Source: Chitinophaga lutea (GTDB lineage: Bacteria > Bacteroidota > Bacteroidia > Chitinophagales > Chitinophagaceae). Taken from it: a stretch of DNA of 64,000 nt. The notes beneath the pieces were generated by a model. It made no database searches and was not told the origin of the DNA. It worked only from the letters and a program-made list of their open reading frames with translations. Where the stretch lies: contig NZ_RPDH01000003.1 in the NCBI RefSeq assembly GCF_003813775.1, positions 682,001-746,000 on the forward strand, read 5' to 3'. The position numbers and the translations under genes were made by a program. Positions 10,278 through 19,851 of this stretch are shown here, piece after piece; positions within the stretch are counted from its first letter, which is position 1, and each line of letters opens with the position of its first letter.

Positions 10278-12035
10278 TTATAAACCATCGTTCCAGTTCG
10301 GGTTCTGTGTGAGGTTCGGGTTCAGCAGCCTTTCCTGGATGGGAATAGGTTGGAGATAATCCCGTGTTTCATCGAACACTTTGGTGATGTTGCGGTTGAT
10401 GATCACATTACCGCCGGCCGCGCCGTTTTCCAGGTCGATTTCGGTGCCCAGCTTGAAGTACTGCACGCCGCTTACTGCGGGCGAAGGTTTGGTGCCTTCA
10501 TAGATATGCACGTCGATTTTGCCGTTGCGGTCGAGGTCGTACTGGCCGATACCGGGGAAATACATGCCTTTGAACTGGCGGAGCATGGCTTTGCCTTCTT
10601 TCCAGCGCATCAGGTCGTTCCAGCGGTAGCTTTCCATTACCAGCTCAACCCTTCTTTCGCGGCGGATTTCCAGGATAACGCCTTTATTGGCGCCGGAGAG
10701 GTTGGGGTATTGCGCTGCCAGGTATGGATCCGGGGTGGCATTGGCGGCGGCCAGGTTCATGTTCGGCATGCCCACGCGGTCGCGGAGCGGCTTGATGGTT
10801 TTATCCAGGTCGGCCTGTGTGATCGCACCCAGTTCCGCTTTGGCTTCCGCCAGGTTCAGCAGCACCTCGGCGTACCTGAACACGGGCATGGAGTTGATGG
10901 AACGGTTGAAGGAGTCGAAAGACAGGTCGGTCACGAATTTGATCAGCTGGTAACCGGTTACGCTCGCCCCGAAGTCCGGCGGCAGTTTGTTGGTGGTGCC
11001 GATGCGGGAATAACCCGGTGTACGGATGGTCTGCGAAAGGCGCGGGTCGCGGTTCTGGGTTTCGTTGTAGAACGTGATGGTGTCGTAACGGCTGATGTCC
11101 GTAAATCGGCTGCCGTCTGCCATCAGGTAACTGTTCACCAGTTGCTTTTCCAGGCCTGGTTTGCCGTAGGAAGACGTGATCGTGTAGTAGTTCACGTTAT
11201 GCCATACCTGCAGTTCGTTGCTGAAGTTGCGGGCGAGGATGATCTCGTCTTTGATCGGCGCGATGGACGCGAACAATTCGAGGTACGCTTTCGAAGGCGT
11301 GGAAGTGTAAATCTTGTATTTGCCGCTGGCGATCAGGGCTTCGGATGCTTCCACGGATTTCTGCAGCAGCGCTTCCCAGCCGGGGAGGTTCATTTCAGGA
11401 TGGTATTTCCGGAAAGTGCCCTCGAAAAGGCAGATACGGCTCTTTAACGCAAGGGCGGTGAATTTGGTCACCATTTCCGTGCTGGGTACCTCGTTGTCGA
11501 TTTTTGCGATGGCATAGTCGATGTCGGCCAGGATGGAATCCACGATCAGCGTCCGTTTGTCCCTGGCTTTCTTCAGTGCGGCCTCGTCTTTCTGCTGCAC
11601 GGTGGTGCTGTACCAGGGCACGTCCCCGAAGCGCTGCACCTTATCGAAATAAAAATAAGCCCGGAAGAATTTCGCCACCGCGGCAAATTTGGCGGCCTGC
11701 TGCTCAGGCATCACCCGGTTATAGTTTTCGAGGAAAAAATTGATCTTGCGCAGTTCTCCCCAGCTCCAGTTGCCGCCCGTCACGGGAACGGTGCGCTTGC
11801 CGGTGATGTTGTCGCCCATCGAGGATTTGACGATGTTGTCGATATCCTCGTTGTACACCCCTTCCGCGGAGGGAAAGGCGCTGTAGAAGGAATTGAGATA
11901 AACCCTCAGCTCTTTTTCGTTGTTGAAAAACTGGTCGGGTGCAATATCAGAAACCGGCTTGCGGTCCATGAACTTGCTGCAACCCGCGAACAGGCTGCCT
12001 CCGGCGAGTAATGCTATGGAAATATACTTTTTCAT
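10278..12035 (-). CDS. RagB/SusD-family nutrient-binding outer membrane lipoprotein
   Basis: This 585-residue surface lipoprotein should cap a SusC barrel and bind glycan or peptide ligands. A lipobox (LFAGC, acylated C19) follows a short signal peptide. The tetratricopeptide-like helical N-terminal region and the C-terminal SusD features (RRERRVELVMESYRWNDLMRWKEG, then PIPIQERLLNPN) are characteristic. The gene lies 19 bp downstream of its susC partner (12055-15318). The ligand cannot be told: no glycoside hydrolase or sulfatase is adjacent. Confidence 0.93.
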   Translation of the reverse strand: MKKYISIALLAGGSLFAGCSKFMDRKPVSDIAPDQFFNNEKELRVYLNSFYSAFPSAEGVYNEDIDNIVKSSMGDNITGKRTVPVTGGNWSWGELRKINFFLENYNRVMPEQQAAKFAAVAKFFRAYFYFDKVQRFGDVPWYSTTVQQKDEAALKKARDKRTLIVDSILADIDYAIAKIDNEVPSTEMVTKFTALALKSRICLFEGTFRKYHPEMNLPGWEALLQKSVEASEALIASGKYKIYTSTPSKAYLELFASIAPIKDEIILARNFSNELQVWHNVNYYTITSSYGKPGLEKQLVNSYLMADGSRFTDISRYDTITFYNETQNRDPRLSQTIRTPGYSRIGTTNKLPPDFGASVTGYQLIKFVTDLSFDSFNRSINSMPVFRYAEVLLNLAEAKAELGAITQADLDKTIKPLRDRVGMPNMNLAAANATPDPYLAAQYPNLSGANKGVILEIRRERRVELVMESYRWNDLMRWKEGKAMLRQFKGMYFPGIGQYDLDRNGKIDVHIYEGTKPSPAVSGVQYFKLGTEIDLENGAAGGNVIINRNITKVFDETRDYLQPIPIQERLLNPNLTQNPNWNDGL

Positions 12036-12054
12036 TTCAATTGCTGTTTAATGG

Positions 12055-15000
12055 TTAGAAAGACAGGTCCAGACCGGCGGAGTATGTTTTCGCAAATGGA
12101 TACACACGGCCGTTGGCGTCTGCCGCAGCCTGCTCGGGATCAATGTATTTGGTTTCCAGTTTGGTCCAGGTGGCCAGGTTGTCCCCACTCACGTAGAAGC
12201 GGCAACGGCTGAGGCGGAAGCGCTTCAGCAGGTTGTCGGGCAGCGAATAACCGATGGTGAGGTTTTTCAGACGGAGATAAGCGAGGTCCTGCATGTACTT
12301 GTCGTTCGTATTGGTGAGCGGGTTGTTCCCGTTGAGCGCGATATAACCGCGCAGGCGGGGGAAGTAGGCCGACTGGCCTTTTTCAGGGCTCCAGATCTTT
12401 TCTTCGAAATCGCGCGGCACGAAGGAATAATACGGGCGGCTGTAAGGGCCCCAGAATTTATCCGCGTTGGCGCCTGGGTACCAGTTCTTTTTGCCGATGC
12501 CCTGGAAGAAGAAAGATACGTCGAAGCCGTTCCAGCTCGCGCTGCCGGTAAAGCCATACGGGAAACGGATCTGGTTGTTGCCGAGATGCACGAGGTCGCC
12601 ATGATCGGCCACGGTGTTTTTACCCGGGGAAATCACGCCGTCGTTATTGAGGTCCTGGAATTTCAGGTCGCCTGCACGCAGCCTGTTCCATTCGCCGGCG
12701 GCGCCTACGATGTTGGAGCCTACCAGTTTCTGGTCAACTTTGGCAGACCATGCGGCGGCTTCTTCGTCGGAGTTGAAATAACCGGCGGTCATATAACCCC
12801 ACATATCGCCATAGCGCTGACCTACGTAGTAGTCGCTGAGCAGCTGGCTCGGGTTGTCGAATTTGGTGATCACGGTGGAGAAGTCGCTCAGGTTACCGCC
12901 CACGGTGTACACGAGCGGTTTGCCGGCAACCTGGAACTGGTTGGTATAGGTGATGTTCAGCTCAAAACCGCGGGTGCGGAGGTCGGCCGCGTTCTCTTTC
13001 GGTTCCGCGGTGCCGAATACGGCGGGCAGCGTCATGCCTTTGGTCAGCATGTCTTTCGTATCGCGGATGTAATAATCGAAGTTGACGTTCAGTTTGCTTT
13101 TGAACAGCGATACGTCTACGCCGTAGTTGATGGAGGCGGTTTTTTCCCAGGTAAGGTCCGGAGAAATGGCGCCGGGCGCGGTGAGGTATTCGAGTTTTTT
13201 TCCGGCGGCAATCCAGTCGAGCGTACCCCTGCTCAGTACGGGAATGTACGGGTAGGAGGAGGTGGTGATCTGGTTGCCCAGCGAGCCGTAGGAAGCGCGG
13301 AACTTCAGGTCGTTCACGGTCTTTTTCAGCGGCTCGAAGAACGCTTCTTCGCTCACGCGCCAGCCGGCGGATACGGAGGGGAAGAAACCGAAGCGCTGGC
13401 CTTTCGGGAAACGGGAAGTACCGTCGTAGCGGCCGTTGGCTTCAAAGAGATATTTGCCTTTATAGTCGTAGTTGGCGCGGGCAAAGAAACCCAGCAGGGC
13501 CCATTCGCTCTGCGCACCGCCCAGTACGTAGTTGCCGGAACCGAGGCTGATGTCGTTCAGGTCTTCGGACAGCAGGTCGCCGCGCTCGGACGTGATGCGT
13601 TTGAATTGTTTCAGCTCCTGGTTGTAGCCCGCCATGAACTTCACGTTGTGGCCGCTGAAATCTTTCGCGAATTCGCCGTAGGCGTTGGCCACGTGGTACA
13701 TGTCGTTATTGGTCTCTTCCCGCAGGAAGTCGGCGCGCGGCAGTTTGCTGATCACGCCCGGGTAGATGGAGTAGGGGGCGGCCGCCTGGCGGATGGTGGT
13801 GTTGGTCGCCGCATCGTTGTCCCTGGCAGGGTTGAGCGTAAACGTGTAGTTGGCGTACAGGTTCACATGTTTGCTCAGTTTGATGGTGGCACCCCAGGTG
13901 CTCATCAGTTCGTTCCAGCGCTCGATGCCTTTGGATTTGCCGTACAGCAGGTCCGCATAAATACCGTCGCCGATCTGGTAGTTGTTCAGTGCGGTGATGT
14001 AAGTGGCCGTACCGTCCGGGTTTTTAGGCACATAGGAGGGCAGTGCGTGTACGGTGATGGACACGAAGTTGCTGTTTACGCCCCATCCCGGGTAGGTGTA
14101 TTTGGCGATGCTGAATTGTGTGTTGTTGGTGAACGTCAGCCAGTCGGTGGCCCTTACGGTCAGTTTGGTGCGCAGGTTATAGGAGTTGTACTCGTCGCGG
14201 TTGATGCGCATCATCCCTTTGCGGTTGTACATACGGCCGGAGAGCATGAAGTCCACTTTCTCCGAACCGCCTGATACGCTGAGGCTATGCTCCATGGCGG
14301 GCTGTGCGTCGAAGAACATTTCTTTCCACCAGTCGGTATTGCCGTAATAAACGTACTGGTCGCGGCCGTTGCGGTTGGATACCACCACGGAAGGCAGCGA
14401 TTTGTCGGTCTGGCGTTTTTTCAGTTCTTCGTAATCTTCCGGTGTGTAACGCGTATAGGTGTTACCGGTAGATACGCGGAAAGCTTCGTCGTTCATCATG
14501 GCGGCGGTGTAACCATCGGTCATGAAGTCGGTGCTCACGGTGGAGCGGGCAGACGAGAAGTTATTGCCGTAATTCACGGTCAGCTTGCCTTTTTTGGCGG
14601 CTTTGGTGGTTACGAGGATAACGCCGAAAGCGGCGCGGGCGCCGTAGATGGCCGATGCGGCCGCATCCTTGAGGATGGTTACGGTCTCGATGTCGCGCGG
14701 GTTCACGTTGTTCATGGAGCCCGGTACGCCGTCGATCAGTACCAGCGGGGTGGCGCCGGAGCTGAGCGGGTTGTTGCCGCGGATGTTAAAGCGTCCGTTG
14801 GAGCCGGGGCGGCCGTCGGTGAAGGTGATGTTCAGGCCCGGCACGGCGCCCTGGAGCGCCTGGGTAACGTTGGCCACGGGGCGGCTTTCCAGTGTTTTGG
14901 CGTCTACCTGGGCGATGGCGCCGGTCAGGTTCACCTTCTTCTGGGTGCCGTAACCCACTACCACCAGTTCATTCAGATTCTGATTGCCTTCTTTCAGCTG

Positions 15001-15318
15001 CACCTTCAGATTGTTGCTGCCGGCTTTCAAAACCTGGTTATTTAATACATGGGGCTCAAATCCAATGAAAGAAAACGTAACAGTTAAAGGTGCGCCTACG
15101 GGTAATCCCTGCACGGTAAATACCCCCTTTGCATCACTGGCGGCGCCCTTTCTCTGACCGGCCGCGGTTTTCACTTCCACGGAAACGCCGGGGAGTAATT
15201 CTCCGGCTGCGCTGGTCACCACGCCGGTGAGCGTAGCATCCTGCTGTTGGGCCGTTGCCGCCGCGGGAAGCAGCATCAGCAGCCATAGCCAGACTTTAAA
15301 CGATTGTTTTGCGAACAT
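12055..15318 (-). CDS. SusC/RagA-family TonB-linked outer membrane transporter
   Basis: A 1087-residue TonB-dependent barrel that imports the ligand held by its SusD partner. In order it has a signal peptide (about residues 1-23), a carboxypeptidase-regulatory-like beta-sandwich (residues ~28-112), a TonB-box region (NELVVVGYGTQKK), the plug with the typical ILKDAAASAIYGARA-like motif, and a 22-strand barrel ending in a C-terminal aromatic residue (AGLDLSF). The pair is not preceded by an obvious sigma/anti-sigma pair; the nearest upstream locus is the divergent higBA. Confidence 0.95.
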   Translation of the reverse strand: MFAKQSFKVWLWLLMLLPAAATAQQQDATLTGVVTSAAGELLPGVSVEVKTAAGQRKGAASDAKGVFTVQGLPVGAPLTVTFSFIGFEPHVLNNQVLKAGSNNLKVQLKEGNQNLNELVVVGYGTQKKVNLTGAIAQVDAKTLESRPVANVTQALQGAVPGLNITFTDGRPGSNGRFNIRGNNPLSSGATPLVLIDGVPGSMNNVNPRDIETVTILKDAAASAIYGARAAFGVILVTTKAAKKGKLTVNYGNNFSSARSTVSTDFMTDGYTAAMMNDEAFRVSTGNTYTRYTPEDYEELKKRQTDKSLPSVVVSNRNGRDQYVYYGNTDWWKEMFFDAQPAMEHSLSVSGGSEKVDFMLSGRMYNRKGMMRINRDEYNSYNLRTKLTVRATDWLTFTNNTQFSIAKYTYPGWGVNSNFVSITVHALPSYVPKNPDGTATYITALNNYQIGDGIYADLLYGKSKGIERWNELMSTWGATIKLSKHVNLYANYTFTLNPARDNDAATNTTIRQAAAPYSIYPGVISKLPRADFLREETNNDMYHVANAYGEFAKDFSGHNVKFMAGYNQELKQFKRITSERGDLLSEDLNDISLGSGNYVLGGAQSEWALLGFFARANYDYKGKYLFEANGRYDGTSRFPKGQRFGFFPSVSAGWRVSEEAFFEPLKKTVNDLKFRASYGSLGNQITTSSYPYIPVLSRGTLDWIAAGKKLEYLTAPGAISPDLTWEKTASINYGVDVSLFKSKLNVNFDYYIRDTKDMLTKGMTLPAVFGTAEPKENAADLRTRGFELNITYTNQFQVAGKPLVYTVGGNLSDFSTVITKFDNPSQLLSDYYVGQRYGDMWGYMTAGYFNSDEEAAAWSAKVDQKLVGSNIVGAAGEWNRLRAGDLKFQDLNNDGVISPGKNTVADHGDLVHLGNNQIRFPYGFTGSASWNGFDVSFFFQGIGKKNWYPGANADKFWGPYSRPYYSFVPRDFEEKIWSPEKGQSAYFPRLRGYIALNGNNPLTNTNDKYMQDLAYLRLKNLTIGYSLPDNLLKRFRLSRCRFYVSGDNLATWTKLETKYIDPEQAAADANGRVYPFAKTYSAGLDLSF

Positions 15319-15855
15319 ACGATGTCGATTTTATAGGTGAACATGTTAAACCCGGAAATAGTAATCCCGTTCAGACCGGTAAGTCGGCCTGTCAGGTGTA
15401 GACGCTAATTCTCCTTTCAGAAATGCGCCCGCAAGATGAGAAGAAATGCAAAGGATTGCATTCCCTTGAAGGTTAAGTTACCTTTAAGCAATTGTTAAGA
15501 GAGTGAAACCTGCCTGTAAATGCGCTTTTACGTGTACCAATGTGACTCATGACATGCTGATATGGCTGAATAATACAATATCTGTTGCTTCCTACAGGGA
15601 TTCCGGCAATACCGGTCCTATGACTTTGGCTGATGTGGAACTCCTTTTATTCACTGTAGCGGCTTAAAAGTAAAAACAATTTTCTAGATTTTATAATAAA
15701 ATGAAAGTAAAACAAACGTTTTTGAAATGTTTGAAAAGGGGATTTGGCGGGATGCCTTATTTCCGGTAGATTCATCATAAGGTGCGCTCTGTACCTTTTT
15801 TTGATCTGGATGTATATATCTGCGGATGCCGGCGGGAAAAAAGTTTTGTAAAAAG
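15319..15855. other. Intergenic region between susC (minus) and higBA (plus)
   Basis: About 540 bp without a supported gene. It should contain the promoter of the minus-strand susCD pair, but I found no exact TAnnTTTG element on the minus strand and no plus-strand terminator that would suggest an antisense RNA here. The stretch is AT-richer than the coding DNA and has only short inverted repeats. Confidence 0.5.
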
Positions 15856-15870
15856 TTCGCGTTTTGCGAA
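15856..15870. promoter_or_regulatory. Inverted repeat, candidate HigA operator
   Basis: Perfect 5-bp arms TTCGC / GCGAA separated by 5 bp lie immediately upstream of the -7 element of the higBA locus. Antitoxins of this family usually bind palindromes in their own promoter, so this is the best operator candidate. The assignment is inference. Confidence 0.35.
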
Positions 15871-15877
15871 TTATTTA

Positions 15878-15885
15878 TAACTTTG
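15878..15885 (+). promoter_or_regulatory. Bacteroidota -7 element (TAACTTTG) for higBA
   Basis: An exact match to TAnnTTTG, 14 bp before the higB ATG, implying a very short leader. No good -33 TTG lies at the usual spacing. Confidence 0.45.
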
Positions 15886-15899
15886 AAAAGTCAGCATGT

Positions 15900-16233
15900 A
15901 TGAAGATACATTTGATCAGGAAGGAATCGATCGAAGGGTTTAAACGTATTTATCCTTCCGCCAGGGCGCCTTTCAGGGGCATGGCTGTCCATTGTTAAGA
16001 ACGCTTCCTGGGCATGCCCCGCCGATATCCTGAAAACATTCGGCTCGGCGGATCTGCTGGGCAACGGCAGTAGTCGCGTGGTATTTGATATTGGCGGCAA
16101 TAATTACCGCATGATCTGCCACTATGTTTTCGGAGAGCGGGAAATTCACCTTTTTATCTCATGGATCGGCACGCACAGCCAATACACCGCCCTTTGCAAA
16201 GAGGGGAGGCAGTACACCATTGCCGAATATTAA
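15900..16233 (+). pseudogene. higB: HigB-family mRNA-interferase toxin, frameshifted
   Basis: From the ATG at 15900 the frame reads MKIHLIRKESIEGFKRIYP...APFRG and then hits a stop at about 15996. Removing one base near 15976-15981 (for example one G of the GGGG run) joins it to an open frame that continues AWLSIVKNASWACPADI, then RVVFDIGGNNYRMICHYVF and FISWIGTHSQY to a TAA at 16231-16233. The corrected 110-residue product matches the HigB toxin family (RelE-like ribosome-dependent RNase) along its whole length. The antitoxin gene begins 7 bp later and is intact. The shift could be a real inactivation or an assembly error in a short G-run. Confidence 0.8.
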
Positions 16234-16240
16234 ATCAAAC

Positions 16241-16648
16241 ATGATGGAACCACTCAAGTACAAAGTGATCAAAACAATTGCACAATACCACCGGTATGCG
16301 GGCCTGCTGGAAAAGCTGGTGATGCTGAACAAAAAAAGCACCGCCGAGCGGGATGTGATGGAATTGTTGCAGGTGCTGATCGAGAAATACGACCGTGATC
16401 ACAACACTTTTACAGAAGCGGATCCTATTGAGTCGCTCCGTTTCCTGATGAAAGACCACAAAATGAAATCGGTAGACCTGGCCACCGCACTGGGCGTCAG
16501 TACCAGCCTGGTATCGGATATCCTGCACCGCCGGAGAGGGCTGTCCAAGGAAAACATCCGCAAACTGGCCGAGCAGTTCTCCGTCAGCCAGGAACTGTTC
16601 AACCGGCCTTATGCGCTGGCCGCGCCGGCGAAGGATTCAGCCAGGTGA
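16241..16648 (+). CDS. higA: HigA-like antitoxin with XRE-type helix-turn-helix
   Basis: This 135-residue protein has an N-terminal helical region and a C-terminal HTH (around residues 70-120: MKSVDLATALGVSTSLVSDILHRRRGLSKENIRKLAEQF), as in HigA partners of HigB toxins. It would neutralise HigB and repress the operon. The ATG at 16241 follows the higB stop by 7 bp and is preferred over the longer in-frame start at 16124, which would lie inside higB. The reading frame is complete although the toxin frame is broken. Confidence 0.85.
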   Translation: MMEPLKYKVIKTIAQYHRYAGLLEKLVMLNKKSTAERDVMELLQVLIEKYDRDHNTFTEADPIESLRFLMKDHKMKSVDLATALGVSTSLVSDILHRRRGLSKENIRKLAEQFSVSQELFNRPYALAAPAKDSAR

Positions 16649-16760
16649 CTTTTCCTTTACTGACGGGCGAAGGGGGTCACTAAATGGCCTTTTCGATTGC
16701 AGACGGGGAGGATACCACGAATGACCTTTTATTCCCAGTCAGTGCCAAAGCACACCACCC

Positions 16761-18026
16761 TTACTTCATCACCAGTTGCACCGTACTGTCCGACCGCTGC
16801 TCCAGCAATATCTTGCGGCCTTTGGTCAGTTCTTCCAGCAAACCGTTCTGGTAATGCCGGACGGTCAGCAGCTCGAGCCCTTCGTTATAGGAAATCTTGA
16901 AACCGCCGTGCAGGGCTTTAATGAGCAGTTCTATCTTTTCAGGATTGTTGTCGATGCAGCAGGAGAAGCTGATCGCGGCGTTCTGGGTGAGATTGATCTT
17001 GATTTTATTGGCATGGAATATCTCGTAGATATCGCTGATCTTATCCTCGGTGATGAAACCGAAGTCGCGCGACGTGATGGTGATCAGTACCTGGTTCCTT
17101 TTCAGCACGATGATCGGCGGTAACTTGCGGTTGTCCGCATCTTCGCGGATAACGGTGCCGGGCAGGTCCTTATTCAGGAAACACTTCACGTACAGCGGGA
17201 TCTGCTTGTTCTGCAGCGGTTTGATGGTTTTGGGATGGATCACCTGCGCGCCGTAGTAAGCCATTTCGATCACTTCATTGAAGGCTATTTCCGGGATATT
17301 GATCGTATTGGGGAAGATCTTCGGGTCGGCGTTTTTCAGGCCTTCCACGTCCTTCCAGATGGTCTGGCTTTCGGCGTTCAGCAGGTTGGCGAACACGGCG
17401 GCGGAGAAGTCGCTGCCCTCGCGGCCGAGGGTCACGCTCTCGTTCTGGTCGGTGCTGCCGATGAAGCCCTGGGCGATCACGATGTCGACCGCATTGAACA
17501 GCGGCAGCACTTTTTCGTTCACCTGTTTCTGCGTCACCTCCCAGTCGATATTAGCGTCGCGGAAGTTATCGTCGGTGCGGAACACGTCGCGCACATCAAG
17601 CCACACATTGGTGATGCCCGCCTGGTTGAAATAAGCGCTGACGATGGCGGTGCTGAGCAGTTCGCCCAGCCCCACGATCTGGTCGTAATAATAGTCGTAG
17701 GGGCGGATGGGCTTTTCTCCCAGCGTCCATTCGGCTTCCGTAAAGAATTGCTGCAGCTGGGTAAAGAGCGGGTGCTCTTTGGTGCCCAGGAGGGTTTCCG
17801 CCACGGCGAGGTGCTGCTGCTCCACGTTGTACAGCAGCTGGGAAGCGATTTCACGCTTGCGCATGAAGTAGTTCTGGGTCACCTTTTCCAGTTCGTTGGT
17901 GGTTTTGCCCATGGCGGAGATCACCACGAGCAATTTCTCGCCCGGATAAGACTGGATAATATTGCCTACCTGCTGAATGCGCTCAATAGTTTCTAAACTT
18001 GCGCCGCCAAATTTGAAAACCTTCAT
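16761..18026 (-). CDS. Aspartate kinase (monofunctional)
   Basis: This enzyme phosphorylates L-aspartate, the first step to lysine, threonine and methionine. The 421-residue protein begins MKVFKFGGASLE (family motif KFGG[TS]S), contains the substrate/ATP loop TLGREGSDFSAA, and ends with a region that looks like ACT domains (LITITSRDFGFITEDKISDIYEIF; NLTQNAAISFSCC). Homoserine dehydrogenase is not fused. It is divergent from fbp, with 142 bp between the two starts. No riboswitch-like leader was recognised. Confidence 0.9.
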   Translation of the reverse strand: MKVFKFGGASLETIERIQQVGNIIQSYPGEKLLVVISAMGKTTNELEKVTQNYFMRKREIASQLLYNVEQQHLAVAETLLGTKEHPLFTQLQQFFTEAEWTLGEKPIRPYDYYYDQIVGLGELLSTAIVSAYFNQAGITNVWLDVRDVFRTDDNFRDANIDWEVTQKQVNEKVLPLFNAVDIVIAQGFIGSTDQNESVTLGREGSDFSAAVFANLLNAESQTIWKDVEGLKNADPKIFPNTINIPEIAFNEVIEMAYYGAQVIHPKTIKPLQNKQIPLYVKCFLNKDLPGTVIREDADNRKLPPIIVLKRNQVLITITSRDFGFITEDKISDIYEIFHANKIKINLTQNAAISFSCCIDNNPEKIELLIKALHGGFKISYNEGLELLTVRHYQNGLLEELTKGRKILLEQRSDSTVQLVMK

Positions 18027-18075
18027 ACGGAGAATCGACTTCTGTTAAAAAATACTCGGCAAAGTACGGCAACTT

Positions 18076-18083
18076 TAGATTTG
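18076..18083 (+). promoter_or_regulatory. Bacteroidota -7 element (TAGATTTG), candidate fbp promoter
   Basis: An exact TAnnTTTG match lies 85 bp before the fbp start, in the divergent region between the aspartate kinase gene and fbp. No TTG at ideal -33 spacing was seen. Confidence 0.35.
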
Positions 18084-18168
18084 TTTAAAAATGAATTTAC
18101 CCGAAAATGACAATTTCCTTAAAATAACCCTGTTTAGCTTAATTTAGCCCACCTTAACCAACACGTAT

Positions 18169-19176
18169 ATGAAAATGAACCAACGGGTGATGACGCTGGA
18201 TGAATTTACCATCCAGGAATTGAGAAACTACCCCGGCGCTACCGGCCAGCTCTCCGGCCTGCTGCGCGATATCGGCCTCGCCGCCAAAAGAGTGAATGTG
18301 GAAGTGAACAAGGCAGGTATTGCCGACATCCTTGGCGAAGCGGGCAAAACGAATGTTCAGGGCGAATCCGTGAAAAAACTCGACGAGTTTGCGAACGACC
18401 AGCTCATCAACTCCCTCCGCACCAGCATCTACTGCTGTGGTGTGGCCTCCGAAGAGAATGAAGATTTTATTTCGTTCGACGACGACCTTTCCAGGAATTC
18501 CAAATATGTTGTGCTGATGGACCCGCTCGACGGTTCGGGCAATATCGACGTAAACGTGTCCATCGGCACCATTTTCTCCGTATACCGCCGCCTGTCGCCC
18601 AACGGCCAGTCGTGCACGCTGGAAGACTTCCTCCAGCCGGGCATCATGCAGATCGCCGCGGGGTATATCATCTACGGCTCCTCCACCATGCTGGTGTACG
18701 CCACCCGCAGAAGCGTGCAGGGATTCACCCTAGACCCCAGCATCGGGGAGTTCTGCCTCTCGCATCCCAATATGCGGGTGCCGGAGGAAAGCGACATCTT
18801 CTCCGTGAACATGGGTTATTATTATCTCTACGAACAGAACATACAAAGGGCGATCGATCTCTTTATGGCCCGGAATGCGGGCGATAAAGTGTACCGCCAC
18901 CGCTTCGTGGGCTGTATGGTATCCGAAATCCACCGCACGCTGGTGCAGGGCGGCGTGTTCATGTACCCCGCCTTCGGAAAATATACCAATGGCCGTTTGC
19001 GTTTATGTTATGAATGCAATCCCATGTCGTTCCTCATGGAAAAGGCAGGAGGGGCCGCCATTGCCGACGGGAGCCGCCGTTTGCTCGACATCAAGCCGGA
19101 CGAGCTGCATCAGCGCATACCGATCTTCATCGGTTCCAAAAAAATGGTGGAAGCCATCCAGCGGGAAATCAGCTGA
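18169..19176 (+). CDS. fbp: Class I fructose-1,6-bisphosphatase
   Basis: This enzyme hydrolyses fructose-1,6-bisphosphate to fructose-6-phosphate in gluconeogenesis. The 335-residue protein has the metal-binding motif DPLDGSGNID, the SEEN motif for the activating loop, and the C-terminal substrate segment PMSFLMEKAGGAAIADGSRRLLDI. Length is as expected for class I enzymes. An alternative start two codons later (18175) is possible. A CAP-domain gene follows 57 bp downstream. Confidence 0.95.
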   Translation: MKMNQRVMTLDEFTIQELRNYPGATGQLSGLLRDIGLAAKRVNVEVNKAGIADILGEAGKTNVQGESVKKLDEFANDQLINSLRTSIYCCGVASEENEDFISFDDDLSRNSKYVVLMDPLDGSGNIDVNVSIGTIFSVYRRLSPNGQSCTLEDFLQPGIMQIAAGYIIYGSSTMLVYATRRSVQGFTLDPSIGEFCLSHPNMRVPEESDIFSVNMGYYYLYEQNIQRAIDLFMARNAGDKVYRHRFVGCMVSEIHRTLVQGGVFMYPAFGKYTNGRLRLCYECNPMSFLMEKAGGAAIADGSRRLLDIKPDELHQRIPIFIGSKKMVEAIQREIS

Positions 19177-19233
19177 CTTTGGCGCGATATTGGATTATAC
19201 AATTTTCCGTATTAAAAAAACGTTTGTAGAAAC

Positions 19234-19764
19234 ATGTTTAACCAGCACTATTGTAAGATCCTTTTCCTTTCCGCCGCCGTATTAATGGGCACCCAGGCAT
19301 CGGCCTGCAGCAAAGCCGTATCGGGCGGCTCATCTTCCGCACCCGCCGCCACCGTTAAAAACACGGGCGACGTGGAAGAAGATATCCTCTATTATGTCAA
19401 CAAGTTCCGCAAAAGCAAAGGCCTGCCGGCACTCAAACTGAATGAAACCATCAGCGTGGAGGCGCGCAGCCACAGTAAAGCCATGGCCAATGGCCGCACC
19501 GGCTTCGGGCACAACGGTTTTGAAGACAGGATAGACGATATTTCCAAAAAACTCGGCCGTGTGAGCGGCGCCGCTGAAAACGTGGCCTATGGCAACCTCA
19601 GCGCCGAAGCCGTGGTGGACGGATGGATCAAAAGCCCCGGGCACCGCAAGAACATGCTGGGCAACTTTAACCTGATCGGCATAGGCACCGCCAGGGGAAA
19701 GGGCAACATCGTGTACTTCACCCAGATATTTATCAGCAAGCCGCAGACTACCGCTTCAAAATAA
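19234..19764 (+). CDS. CAP-domain (SCP/PR-1-like) exported protein, possible lipoprotein
   Basis: This 176-residue protein has an N-terminal hydrophobic signal and a cysteine at residue 25 (QASAC), compatible with lipidation. The CAP domain spans about residues 50-170, with the recognisable segments ILYYVNKFRKSKGLPALKLN, SHSKAMANGRTGFGHNGF, GAAENVAYG and GWIKSPGHRKNMLGNFNLIGIG. CAP proteins of this bacterial type are extracellular; their biochemical role is mostly unknown. It is followed by a strong terminator at 19791. Confidence 0.88.
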   Translation: MFNQHYCKILFLSAAVLMGTQASACSKAVSGGSSSAPAATVKNTGDVEEDILYYVNKFRKSKGLPALKLNETISVEARSHSKAMANGRTGFGHNGFEDRIDDISKKLGRVSGAAENVAYGNLSAEAVVDGWIKSPGHRKNMLGNFNLIGIGTARGKGNIVYFTQIFISKPQTTASK

Positions 19765-19790
19765 CTGCTTAACGACCTTTTAAATTCAGG

Positions 19791-19828
19791 AAAAGGGCGT
19801 CTCCGTTAAAAGAGACGCTCTTTTTTTA
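19791..19828 (+). terminator. Intrinsic terminator after the CAP-domain gene
   Basis: A 12-bp stem AAAGGGCGTCTC / GAGACGCTCTTT with an 8-nt loop and one G-U pair is followed by a run of T. Confidence 0.85.
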
Positions 19829-19851
19829 TGCTTTTTAGGTAATTTGGCCGC

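Noticed and set aside
12586..14274. 562-residue plus-strand ORF opposite susC
   Set aside because: It lies entirely antisense to a clear SusC gene, has a repetitive Val/Gly/His composition typical of the complementary frame of GC-rich DNA, and has no recognisable domain.
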